Origin: Gracilariopsis chorda
Taxonomy: Eukaryota; Rhodophyta; Florideophyceae; Gracilariales; Gracilariaceae
Direction of reading: 5' to 3'
Length of the DNA: 64,000 nucleotides
Assembly: GCA_003194525.1 (NCBI GenBank)
Contig: NBIV01000054.1
Coordinates: forward strand, 62,001 to 126,000
In this document: positions 55,506 through 64,000 of the stretch, one piece after another
Layout of the letters: each line of letters begins with the position of its first letter
Position numbering within the stretch: position 1 is the first letter of the stretch
Translations under genes and position numbers: made by a program
The notes under the pieces: generated by a model
Databases searched by the model: none
Told to the model about the DNA's origin: nothing
The model's input: the letters and a program-made list of their open reading frames with translations, nothing else

Positions 55506-55685
55506 TGTGACGCTGAAAGCATACCTCCCTCATGGAGGTCTGTTTACTCGGGAAGGTGACTCTATTTCAAGGGCACCGTCGTCGTTAATCGTGTGAGTGT
55601 CGTGTGGACACTAGTGACAGTTGTAAGGCTCTGAACGTGAACGGAGGTTGCCTCAACTCTTTGTGTGTTTGTAAGGCTCGTCACA
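55506..55685 (-). repeat. 3' LTR of the copia element, 180 bp
   Basis: TGTGACGCTGAAAG to CTCGTCACA. It carries a 48-bp segment, between two TTGTAAGGCTC copies, that the other LTR lacks, plus about two substitutions. The purine tract CAGGGGAG precedes it on the minus strand. Confidence 0.92.
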
Positions 55686-56190
55686 CTCCCCTGGAGTTGG
55701 GGTAAGCTTCGTGGGGTCGTATATGTAGTGCGCGGATCATGCGCACGAATACTTGTCGCTTCACAGCCTTGGTCATAATGTCTGCGAGCATGTGCGTGGT
55801 TGGTATGTGTTTGAGTTGGATGTGTCTCTTGCGTATGTGGTCTTGGATGTAGTGTCGTCGCAGATCGATGTATTTCCGTTTCTTTGTCGGTGCGGTGTTA
55901 TTAGCTACGTCAATCGCCGATGTGTTATCGATGTGCAACGTGGTTGGCGTCGTTGTCGTGCATCCCATGTCGAAGAGGAGTCGCCTTATCCATTGGATTT
56001 GTTGTGCTGCGGAGCAGGAGGCGACGTACTCGGCTTCGCAAGTAGAGAGAGCAGTGATGTGTTGTTTTTTGGAGTACCACATAAATGGAGTTCCGTTGAA
56101 GCAGTGTACTGTGCCTGACATGGATTTGCGATCCGTAGTATCGCCTGTGTGGTCTGCATCCGAGTAGGTGTGGTAACGTGGGTGGGCGAT
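55681..56190 (-). pseudogene. Copia RNase H, fused after deletion
   Basis: From about 56175 the minus strand reads HPRYHTYSDADHTGDTTDRK, then MWYSKKQHITALSTCEAEYV, LHIDNTSAIDVANN and KRKYIDLRRHYIQDHI, the canonical copia RNase H with its three catalytic acids (SDAD, CEAEY, IDNTSA). It ends at a TGA that overlaps the LTR terminus. The domain is intact in itself but joined out of frame to the protease start. Confidence 0.9.
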
Positions 56191-57501
56191 GCTGCTGAGT
56201 CAAGAGCAAACGTACTCGTTACGTCATTGTCGTCCTCGTTTTCGTAGGGCGTGAAGGGGTCCTCGGTAGCGACTGCGTTCGCCTCCGTTTTGCGTCGCAT
56301 GCGTCGACCGGGAGTGCGCTCCCTCGTCGTGGGGAATTGTTGTTGCGGCTGTGGTTGAGGAAACACAGGAGGAGTGTAGAAGGGGTTCGCTCTCTGGGGC
56401 GTCAATTCTGATGGGGCTTGGAAGGACGGTGGTGGTGTCGCGTATGGAGGATACTGAGGTGGGCTGTACATATAATACGGGACCCGAGAGTAAAACTGCT
56501 GCTGCCACATTGGAGGCGCGTAGAAACCACGTCAACGTCCACCTCGCCCACGGCCTCCCCTGCGGCCACGAGGGCGTGCGCGGGGGGCTCTTGATTCAGT
56601 CGAAGTTGAGGTACTGGCAGTACCGCTGCGGAGGTTGGCCCTGCCTTCTGCTTTCTTCAATCTTGTCTCGAATTCGGCGATAGTTTTGGGAACACTGTTG
56701 GAATCGTACCAAGTGTCAACGATAGTTTGAAAATATGGAATTCTGCCGAGGCCTCTGATCATGAAGTCTATCGTGGTTGATTGTAAGGTAGCGTTGGGAA
56801 ATTTGGTTGTAACCATCTTTGATCGGACTGCTCTATGTTTTTTCACGTATTCTGCGATGGACATGTCTGGTTCAAGAGTAGTATATTCAGCCTCTTGGCG
56901 GAGTAACTGGTGGTCAGCGGTTGTCGCAGATTGGAGACTTGAGGATACAGCGTTGATGATCTCTATGGGCTGTGTGTCTGGTCCGATGTCGATGGGTATG
57001 TCGAGATCTTCGGGGATACTGCGCATCAGATGTGTGCGTAATTTAGCTCTTTGTCGGCGATAGAGATTTTGGTTTGCACTCGTTGGGGGAGGGGGTTGAT
57101 GTTCTTCGGCGATAAGGTTTTCCATGTCGTTCATTATCACGAAATCTTCTATGGCCATTTTCCATGCATTTAGATTGGTAACATCTTCTTTCAGGGTTGG
57201 AAAGGCTGGCGCATGCACGTCGGTATAGTTGGACGGAGCAGCCATTGGTGTTGGTATTAAATTGTGGGGAATGTTCGTTGCCACAGCGGGAGGGGTTCCG
57301 AGAGGCGTTGGGCTTGCATGAGGCGTTATTCCGGTATTTGGCTCAGTTTGTTGAGTGTGGCTCATTTTGTGAAAGATATGTGCGGGTTGAGGCTTTGTGG
57401 TTTGGCGTTGAGGTGTGGAGATATAATTTTGGTAGCGTTGTGGCCTGTTGTTTCGTTTCGTTCGCTTTGGGTATCTATTGGGGTGGGATGTGGTGGGCTT
57501 A
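56185..57501 (-). pseudogene. gag: Copia Gag and protease start, one nonsense codon
   Basis: The frame reads from MPKPTTSHPNRYPKR near 57507. A Pro/Thr/Gln-rich N-terminus is followed by a UBN2-like Gag core (LNAWKMAIEDFVIMND, LMRSIPEDLDIPIDIG, TLEPDMSIAEYVKKHRAV) and an Arg/Gly-rich nucleic-acid-binding tail (RPRGRRGGRGRGGR) in place of a zinc knuckle. A TGA at 56532-56534 (probably from CGA) splits it. The same frame then continues through a Pro/Gln-rich linker to STFALDSAAS, the protease active-site motif, where the deletion begins. Confidence 0.85.
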
Positions 57502-57520
57502 GGCATGTGTGGTAGCGTGG

Positions 57521-57532
57521 GGGCCCATAACC
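57521..57532 (-). promoter_or_regulatory. Primer-binding site matching the initiator tRNA-Met anticodon arm
   Basis: Directly after the 5' LTR the minus strand reads GGTTATGGGCCC, complementary to GGGCCCAUAACC, the anticodon stem-loop of eukaryotic initiator tRNA-Met. Drosophila copia and some relatives are primed by a half tRNA cut in this loop. Confidence 0.8.
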
Positions 57533-57664
57533 TGTGACGCTGAAAGCATACCTCCCTCATGGAGGTCTGTTTACTCGGGAAGGTGACTCTATTTCAAGGG
57601 CACCGTCGTCGTTAATCGTGTGCGTGTCGTGTGGACACTGGTGACAGTTGTAAGGCTCGTCACA
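57533..57664 (-). repeat. 5' LTR of the copia element, 132 bp (internal deletion)
   Basis: Same termini as the other LTR. One TTGTAAGGCTC and the 48 bases between the repeats are missing, consistent with slippage. Confidence 0.92.
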
Positions 57665-57669
57665 AAGAA

Positions 57670-60600
57670 ACGCTGTCTTTCTGTAAAACACTGCACATCT
57701 GTCACCTAAATAATGCCAGAGAATAGTGCTAGCTCCCACCCTGCAGCAGCCTCGTTACGCTCACTAGCTAATACGTAAAAAAATACCTTCAAAAGCCTGC
57801 GGGGAGACCCAACTGCATATCCACTTCGTCCTGGCGCGTCTCGCCTTTTTGCAGTTTGTTCTCGTATTCCGTCATCATACACGAGGGAATGGCCCCTAAG
57901 GGCACACCACGACTTGGCGGGTTGCATCTACCACGTTTGCGCAACCCAGAAGCATTGGCAACATCCCACCTTCTATTTGCTCACTACTCGTGGCGACGCA
58001 GGGCGGTAAGATCGGCTTGAATCACGTGCTTTCTGCAGACTTCATGGTAAGATCTGCAAAACCCCTGTCAGGGCACATGCAGTTCCGCCCAGTGTGTGCC
58101 GACCTTCCAAAAACGCTACAAAGCCTTGCGGAATTACGCCGGACGAGGAAGCCAAAAGGCTCTGCGATTGGGTCTACTAGGGGAGCTAAAATGTTGAATA
58201 GATGATTGATCTTCTACATCCAAGAAGCTAATACCGTTGCCTCAGAATAACGTAAACACCAATCAACTCACATACCAAAGATCCTCTAAAACCATTCGGT
58301 TCCCTCTACGGAAGGTTTTAAAGCTCCCAGAATAAAGGCAATGCTGAAAGGCTGCGTTCTATGAGACCACCATCTCAACTGCCATAGGTAGCTCATGACC
58401 CGTTCCGGAAAACTCATAGAAAGACTACGAAGATCTTCTAATTTGCTCCTGGTTTGCACCTACTGTTCCGCACAGCCAAGTATGGAACTTTTCTGTACAC
58501 TACCCCAGGTCGCTGAGGCCAGTTAATGATACTCATCCTAACGGGTCATTACTCCGTATCACGGGATGTAAACTTAGAAACGCTTGAGACTGATGCAGTA
58601 ACCATTCTACTGCACAATTACTCGAAAGTCGTGGAATTCATGACAATCTGTTGAGATATTGCTTGTTCTGGTTTCGCCAGACAGAAATCGTCATAGCGGG
58701 CACGAGGGCAGTTGGAATGCCAGTTTTTCGAAGTCTAACATTCAATTCTAGGGATGTCCTCAATGAAATGGACATTAGCTACAAGAGCAATTTGTGTGTC
58801 ATGATTAAGCCAGACATTCAGTAACCTATCTTCGCTTTTGAAAGAAAATCTTACGGATCACATATGCTTAAGATTAGTCTTTTCTACATTATCTCGCTAT
58901 AAGAATCCTTATCCGGTGTTTCTGGATTATTGTAGAAACCTCACACCGGAGGTTAACAATTTTGGGAAGAAATCCGGGCAGTTTCTCCTCGTCTTGGCAA
59001 AACATATAAATGCATGTGCGCTCATTTGCCATGTTGGCGTCAATTCTTGTTTCAACATTGGATTTCTTTACATCATAATCATGGTATGGCTGCCAATCAG
59101 CATCCCTGGGAACAAGCTTTGAAGTTCAAAGTTTGAACTTGTCACTATGCATCGGTTCCTGAATTCTGAAAAGTTGATTTTCACGTATCAGAAAGTGAGG
59201 ATGAACAGTAAACGGAACGAACCGTCTACTGTTCTTAATTACTACGCACGAAGGGTATCTAGATAGGAAGGCTGCTGGCTGCAGAATAACCCTTGTCATT
59301 CATAGGACGGTGCTTTGAGGAGAAACAACCCGCGTAGGGGAATTCAATAACACTGAAAATTAAACACTTACATGTAGTCTTTATTTAGCAGTAGAAATTT
59401 AGATCTACGCAAAGCGGTTCTTTTTGTAGAGAAGCTTCCTTTTCATAGCTTCCAAGAATACTGAGCGCACCCATACTTCATGTATTGAACATCTAGAACG
59501 ACTACCTGGCCTCTAGGATGAATTAGATCCATTGTAGCAGTGAGCCTGAGCTTAAATTAGAAATCGTTTGACATGCACCACAACTATTTTCACAGTGGAC
59601 TTACCTTCTCTTGTAAGCATGGGAAACAATGAAAAGAAAATGAAATGCCATCAGACACAAACACTTAGGGTGATGGTAGCCATTTACTCTCAAGAGGAGC
59701 AAATAATTTCTCTTCCGAGAACCCTTCCGTTTTTGAAGAACGTGAATGAATTGTAGGGTGTCTTTGTCAGTCACATTACTGATTTCTTTTGTACTCTGTC
59801 TGGACTAATGACTTGAAAGCTCTCACGGTAAAAATTTTGTTCATTGAGAGAAAAAAGCTTCTCAGCGGTACCAGTACCGGTAGTTTCGAGGTGTATTTGG
59901 TGATTTTCTCTTCTCACAGAAGGATATCGATTGGTTCACACCACCGGTTCACCTTTTGCGAGAATAAAGTTCATCATCTTAATTCTTATTCCTAACTTTC
60001 TTTTCCCAAGGGTAAAACTAGATATCCCTATAGCCTTGCAGGATAAGGGTTAGCAATTGCGAACCCTTACCCTGTCTCCCTGTTGCACTCCCATTCGGTG
60101 TGGGAGCTCACTACAAGTATAGCTGTTCACGTCCATCTGGTGTCTGGCCTGACCCCGTCTGTAGCCTAGAAGTTTCACATTTGGAAAAAGATTTGCTCTG
60201 CTCTTGAAGATAACAAAAAACTCACGGTTCCGATTGGCTCCTAAAAAGAAGCTCCTTTGTAAAAAGGACAATTATTTATGTAACATCCCCTTCTCATATG
60301 TTCCCTCCTCCGGGCGGCATAGACCTCCAGAGTGTGTGATGCTCCTGCCACGATTGCAAAAAGGTTGCATCAGCTCGTTGCATCTCGATTGTACTTTCAT
60401 AGACAGTGCCCAAGAGTGTTTTCTACGCAACCATACTCCAAGCCGGAATTCGGAACAGGCAGCATCTGTACGATTCGCAGCCTCCAATCTTGATGAGGTG
60501 CGCCACTCATGTTTAACTCCAGAATACTTGCCTGCCACTTGTCGACTACAAAACAGAATCCGCGCAAGGCTCAAGAGCAAACTTACGGGAACCCGATTCC

Positions 60601-60679
60601 AGTATATCCAGCGTGAGTTCCTTTGGTCACCCTTGCCGGCTAGTCCGTCCATCCCATCACTCGCAGAGAATCAATAAAC
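57670..60679. other. No recognised gene; upstream region of peroxiredoxin
   Basis: 3 kb with short frames only (largest about 157 codons at 60204-60677, unrecognised). Bases 60048-60072 carry TAAGGGTTAGCAATTGCGAACCCTTAC, an inverted pair of the AACCCTTA motif, about 610 bases before the peroxiredoxin start. Confidence 0.4.
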
Positions 60680-61517
60680 ATGACTGAAGCCGTTCCTTCT
60701 GGCACTGAGACGTACAGTAAACTGTATTTGCCGAGTACCGATGGCATGCTGCGTCTTGGTGATGAAGTACCTAACTTTGAGGTATGTCAGTTTCTTGCCC
60801 TCATTCATCATCTCCAGCTAACTAATTGCGAAACCCCGTCTGCAACATATCTTGAACTTCCTTGGCTCCTACCAGGCCAACACCACACATGGGAAAATCG
60901 TGTTCCATGACTGGCTCGATGAGAAGTGGGCCATTCTCTTCAGTCACCCTGATGACTTCACACCGGTGTGCACAACTGAAATCGGTCGCATGGCTCTCAA
61001 GTACGAAAGTTTCAAGCAAAAAGGAGTCAAGGTAATCGCGCTCAGTTGCAATGACATAACATCTCACACTACATGGCTCAAAGACGTTGTCGCACACTGT
61101 GACAACAAAATCGGCATCGACTTCCCGATGATTGCTGATCCAACTCGCGAGATTGCCGTAAGATTCGGTATGCTCGATCCCACCAACAAAGACAAGTTTG
61201 CCTTGCCGCTTACTGCAAGATCGGTCTTCATCATCGGGCCGGATCGCAAGCTCAAACTATCACTTACTTACCCGGCCTCTGTTGGCAGAAACATGGACGA
61301 AATTGAGCGCTGTGTGGACGCGCTCATTTTGTCATGGGATAAATCTATTGCGACTCCAGCTAATTGGCCTCACAATCACAAGGAGCACGGTATGGAAGGA
61401 TGGGTGTTCTTACTGCCTACGGTGACCAAGGACGATGCTGATAAATACTTTCCGGACCACAAGGAACTCGAAATGCCGTCCGGGAAGCCATACATGCGCC
61501 TCACCCCCAAGCAGTAG
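60680..61517 (+). CDS. 1-Cys peroxiredoxin (Prx6 type), two exons, 247 aa
   Basis: Exon 1 is 60680-60781 (34 codons), exon 2 is 60876-61517. The 94-bp phase-0 intron begins GTATGT, ends CCAG and contains CTAAC as a possible branch site. The protein reduces hydroperoxides through the peroxidatic Cys66 in PDDFTPVCTTE (P59, T63, C66). The Arg region DPTREIAVRFGMLDP and the C-terminal end PSGKPYMRLTPKQ are typical of the 1-Cys/Prx6 class, including its extended C-terminal domain (WPHNHKEH...GWVFLLPTVTKDDADKYFP). No resolving Cys is evident. The N-terminus is about 20 residues longer than usual. The splice is required because the frame through the intron would replace the conserved strand before FHDWL. 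Confidence 0.94.
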
Positions 61518-61987
61518 ATTGCCGTTAGTCTCTGACCTAGGATTGTAGATGGTAAAATGTCTCCATCCGGCTCCCAACAACTGCAACAAAACATGAAATG
61601 AAGGGTTCTCTTAACGATCATGCTCTATACGCTTTCGTTGAGGAGCATCTCTTTACATCGTTCTGCACAAAGTAGGAATTAAACTAGTGTGCCCGAAAAA
61701 GAGAGAGAGGTATCTTTATGTATCCTTTATATACCCTTCAGAGTTCGCTGGTTGAGGTCGAGGTACAGTACAGATTAGTCTGCAAATCTTTTGCCTTCGT
61801 AAATCTTGCTGTGGTTCGGAAAAACAGGACACATTGCTTGGTTGGTGCGTTTGCCGCTCATACAACAACCATGCTCATATTCATCCGGCACCCAGCGTAA
61901 CCTTACGGCTACTGGGTAAGACTATCCCTATCACCCTTTTAACTTACTCCCTGGTTCGGCATCGCTTGGTACGAGCAGCTAAATACC
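61518..61987. other. Intergenic between peroxiredoxin and DUF1989 gene
   Basis: 470 bases. It contains the LINE-type tail at 61671-61712. The remainder must hold the peroxiredoxin 3' end and DUF1989 promoter; no clear signal was picked out. Confidence 0.4.
61671..61712 (+). repeat. LINE 3' tail, copy 2 (5'-truncated insertion)
   Basis: AAGTAGGAATTAAACTAG, then TGTGCCCGAAAAAGAGAG, matches the tail at 50637-50682, with weaker similarity in the 15 bases before it. No ORF remnant precedes it, so only the extreme 3' end was copied. Confidence 0.7.
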
Positions 61988-62872
61988 ATGGGTTCAAAAT
62001 CTGGCAGTGGGCGACTCCACGCGGGTGCTGCCGGTCGCAAGTTCGTTCTTCATGACCCAGTTGTGTGCTACAATTCTGGCCCGGAGCAGAGGAATGCGCT
62101 TTCACCGGACATGTTCGATGCAATCACTGAGCTTCCCGATTCCGATCGCACACTTATAGAATCGATTACTATTCCAGCACGCGATGCACGCGCATTCAAT
62201 GTTACGGCCGGTTCGATCTGTCGTATTGAGGTGATCGAAGGTTCTCAAGTCGCAGATTTGAACATGTGGAATGCACAAAACCCTCGAGAACACTTCTATG
62301 CTTCCAAGACGCGTCAAATACATGCATCTCACCTCAGTGTACGGGACAGCCTCTGGTCCTGTATGCCGTATCTCCGCCCGATGGCTACTATTGTGAAGGA
62401 TTCCATTTCATACGGTATAGACGAAGATAATGCTGGTGTGCACGACGTTATTGGAAGCAGATGTGACCCCTACACCCACTTTGTGATGACACGGCAATCA
62501 ACGAATCACTGTTGCCATAGCAATCTAACGCGCTCCGTTCTTCCGTGGCGTTTGACAGAGCACGACGTGCATGACGTCTTTAACGTCTTTATGTGCACGG
62601 GATTCACGCGATCAACCGGGCAGTACTTTGCTAAACCAAGCCCAGCGGTGAAAGGTGATCACTTGGAGTTCTTCGCCCACTTAGACTTACTCGTCGCTGT
62701 CAGCGCGTGTCCTCAGGGTGACGTTTCATATGCCTGTGGATCCAGTGAAGAACCATACTGCTATCCTCTCGGGGTGCAGATTTTCATAATTCCTGAGCGA
62801 CTTCTGGACCGGTACAACACTCCGATGCCCAGTGCATACTCAGGAGCACATGGATTGAGTACGAACAAGTGA
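61988..62872 (+). CDS. DUF1989 (urea carboxylase-associated) family protein, 294 aa
   Basis: Intronless from the ATG at 61988. Family features in order: an N-terminal cupin-like part with GSICRIEVIEGSQVADLNMW and NPREHF; IHASHLSVRDSLWSCM and RPMATIVKDSISYG; the Cys/His-bearing segments GVHDVIGSRCDPYTHF and STNHCCHSNL; HDVFNVFMCTGF; and the C-terminal KGDHLEFFAHLDLLVAVSACPQGD. The family is named for bacterial members beside urea carboxylase; its activity is not settled. Nothing related to urea metabolism is visible nearby. The N-terminal 45 residues have no family counterpart that I recall. No targeting signal is obvious. Confidence 0.88.
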   Translation: MGSKSGSGRLHAGAAGRKFVLHDPVVCYNSGPEQRNALSPDMFDAITELPDSDRTLIESITIPARDARAFNVTAGSICRIEVIEGSQVADLNMWNAQNPREHFYASKTRQIHASHLSVRDSLWSCMPYLRPMATIVKDSISYGIDEDNAGVHDVIGSRCDPYTHFVMTRQSTNHCCHSNLTRSVLPWRLTEHDVHDVFNVFMCTGFTRSTGQYFAKPSPAVKGDHLEFFAHLDLLVAVSACPQGDVSYACGSSEEPYCYPLGVQIFIIPERLLDRYNTPMPSAYSGAHGLSTNK

Positions 62873-63288
62873 TCAACTCCGCCTTTCCACACGCTGGGAG
62901 TGCGTTCTGCAGGGGAAATGCTCTATTTGTCCGGTCTGTGTTACGAAGCCCAGGTAACAGCAAAGGTGTGCGGGAAGACCGATGGTACAGTTGAAGACGC
63001 CCTTTCGGTAGCGGTAGTCGACGAGGTTCTGACTGCCCAAGACCAGTAGTATAGAACATAGAATTCGTAGCCAATAGGAGAGCACCAACCACCGAAACGA
63101 CCGAAGTACGTCTTCAAGCAATAAGAATAAACAATTAAACCTTTCACTACCAAAAAACGCAAACTGATGTACTACGCATATAAATCTGGCCAACTGGGTG
63201 GCCAATTGTAAACATTCGTGGGCATTTGGCAGACATGCCGGTGCTGCAAAGTACGTAGACCGCTTTGCAAGTAATATTGCATCTCTTA
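62873..63288. other. Spacer between DUF1989 gene and Helitron terminus
   Basis: 416 bases. Minus-strand frames here are not recognised. Nothing else seen. Confidence 0.4.
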
Positions 63289-63305
63289 TTAGATAACAAG
63301 GAAAA

Positions 63306-63339
63306 GCGGCCTTCGGCCGCAGGCGGCGCTTCGCGCCGC
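63306..63339 (-). repeat. Tandem GC hairpins near the Helitron 3' terminus
   Basis: GCGGCC-TTC-GGCCGC (63306-63320) and GCGGCGC-TTC-GCGCCGC (63323-63339), both perfect with three-base loops. They lie 13 bases from CTAA. Confidence 0.85.
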
Positions 63340-63419
63340 GGCCAAAAGTTTGCTTAAGATATCTGCACAAATTTTGGTTTACGCATAAACTAAACTATGT
63401 CAAACTAATGACGCCCCTC

Positions 63420-64000
63420 TACAAAGTCTTCAGCTTCTTGTAGAACAGGATTTTTGATGCTCACCGGCATTGAATAAAAATCCTGCGCATTTCGATGCGT
63501 ATCATTCTCACTATGCTGCAGTAACACATCATTAGATGTTCTGAAACGCAAAAGTCCAACATAGACCTGACCCGCCGAAAAAAAAAGTTTGTTCGAAAGT
63601 CAATTATCATTTTCTTCAGCGTTTGTCTTTGCGCTTTATGCAAAGTTGCTGCAAATGCCAATCGGATGGGATATTGTCGAAGTTAGATTTTCACATCTGC
63701 AAACTCGAAAACAAAGTCAATGCAGTGCAGTAAAAAGCTTTGCTGAATTTTACCATGTTCATCAATGCCCAAAAGTCGAATCACTCTGCGAGAAATGCTG
63801 GTAACAATAAGCATCTTTCCATTCAGCAAGTGCGGATGAAGTACATTTCGAATCACCATAACAGGAACACCCAACTTCAGTTTCAAATGGTGGTGCGGGA
63901 CTCCAGTTGGAGCGTAATTATACGTCAGTTCAGGTCCAATGATACTATTTGTGTGAAAGTTTTCACCGGTTGGCCTTCGGTTGGGAACGATCGTTGTTGC
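63420..64000 (-). pseudogene. Pif1-like helicase C-terminus of a Helitron, with stops
   Basis: The minus strand reads KLGVPVMVIRNVLHPHLLNG, SRRVIRLLGIDEHGK, a stop after FEFADVKI, then YPIRLAFAATLHKAQRQTLK. This is the C-terminal pattern of Pif1/RepHel helicases: G-x-P-V-M-x-x-RN...NG, a basic strand block, then P-x-x-LAFAxTxHKAQxQTL. Downstream the frame decays: a stop follows FIQCR and no VALSRV motif is preserved. The bulk of the protein, including any Rep domain, would lie right of the window. Confidence 0.75.

Larger units (their letters stand above)
55506..57664 (-). mobile_element. Deleted Ty1/copia element with 5-bp target duplication AAGAA
   Basis: Short LTRs (55506-55685 and 57533-57664) begin TGTGACG and end CGTCACA, flanked by AAGAA (55501-55505 and 57665-57669). 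The minus strand holds gag, the start of protease and RNase H. Most of protease, all integrase and nearly all RT are missing. RNase H with the copia-type KKQHITALSTCEAEYVA at the end of pol identifies the superfamily. The element is non-autonomous. Confidence 0.93.
63289..64000 (-). mobile_element. Helitron 3' end with helicase relic, continues beyond window
   Basis: On the minus strand the helicase relic is followed by a tandem pair of GC-rich hairpins (63323-63339 and 63306-63320), then 13 bases and CTAA (63292-63289) with T as the next base. Helitrons end in a hairpin shortly before CTRR and insert between A and T, so this is a plausible 3' terminus. The 5' end lies outside the window. Confidence 0.7.

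Noticed and set aside
1-64000. CRISPR arrays, bacterial operons, rRNA genes, riboswitches
   Set aside because: None seen; spliced gene, tRNA promoter type and retroelements are eukaryotic.

Overview
The window is a nuclear fragment of a eukaryote with a repeat-rich, gene-sparse genome. Four observations support this: a tRNA-Gly with internal A/B boxes and a T-run terminator, a peroxiredoxin gene with a 94-bp GT-AG intron, a DUF760 protein with a plastid-type transit peptide, and many nested LTR retrotransposons. Mostly intronless genes packed close together between retrotransposon blocks, plus a plastid protein, fit a red alga (Chondrus-like florideophyte). That placement is inference.

Layout. 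1-9050: 3' portion of a Ty3/gypsy chromodomain retrotransposon (element I, + strand). Its pol is broken, but a long intact ORF lies on the opposite strand between the chromodomain and the 3' LTR. 9.5-27.2 kb: a graveyard of related LTRs. It holds solo LTRs at 9524-10318 and 14817-15593, and a three-level nest: an old minus-oriented LTR (18871-19257 plus 26670-27231) is split by a deleted relative of element I (element II, 19258-26669), which is itself split by another solo LTR (22906-23732). Element II keeps a decayed copy of the same antisense gene. 27.2-34.3 kb: no recognisable gene. 34318-39923: a complete, apparently young retrotransposon (element III, minus strand) with LTRs that look identical, a 4-bp target duplication and one uninterrupted 1603-aa Gag-Pol with a chromodomain.

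40.9-47.0 kb is a compact host gene island: a bZIP factor, a helical hemerythrin-like protein, a plastid DUF760 protein and a two-TM protein, with a 55-bp near-perfect palindrome between the second and third. 47-51 kb holds LINE debris and a dispersed repeat whose inverted partner is at 53.1 kb. A tRNA-Gly(GCC) sits at 51774-51844. A deleted Ty1/copia element (55506-57664, minus strand) keeps gag, the protease start and RNase H, with a primer-binding site matching the anticodon arm of initiator tRNA-Met. 60.7-62.9 kb carries a 1-Cys peroxiredoxin and a DUF1989 (urea-carboxylase-associated) gene with a LINE-type tail between them. The right edge (63289-64000) is the 3' end of a decayed Helitron with Pif1-like helicase remains, a tandem GC hairpin and a CTAA terminus.

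The most unusual system is the antisense accessory gene of the Ty3/gypsy family. It is present in two divergent copies, similar at protein level along most of its length, and still open in a copy whose pol is dead.
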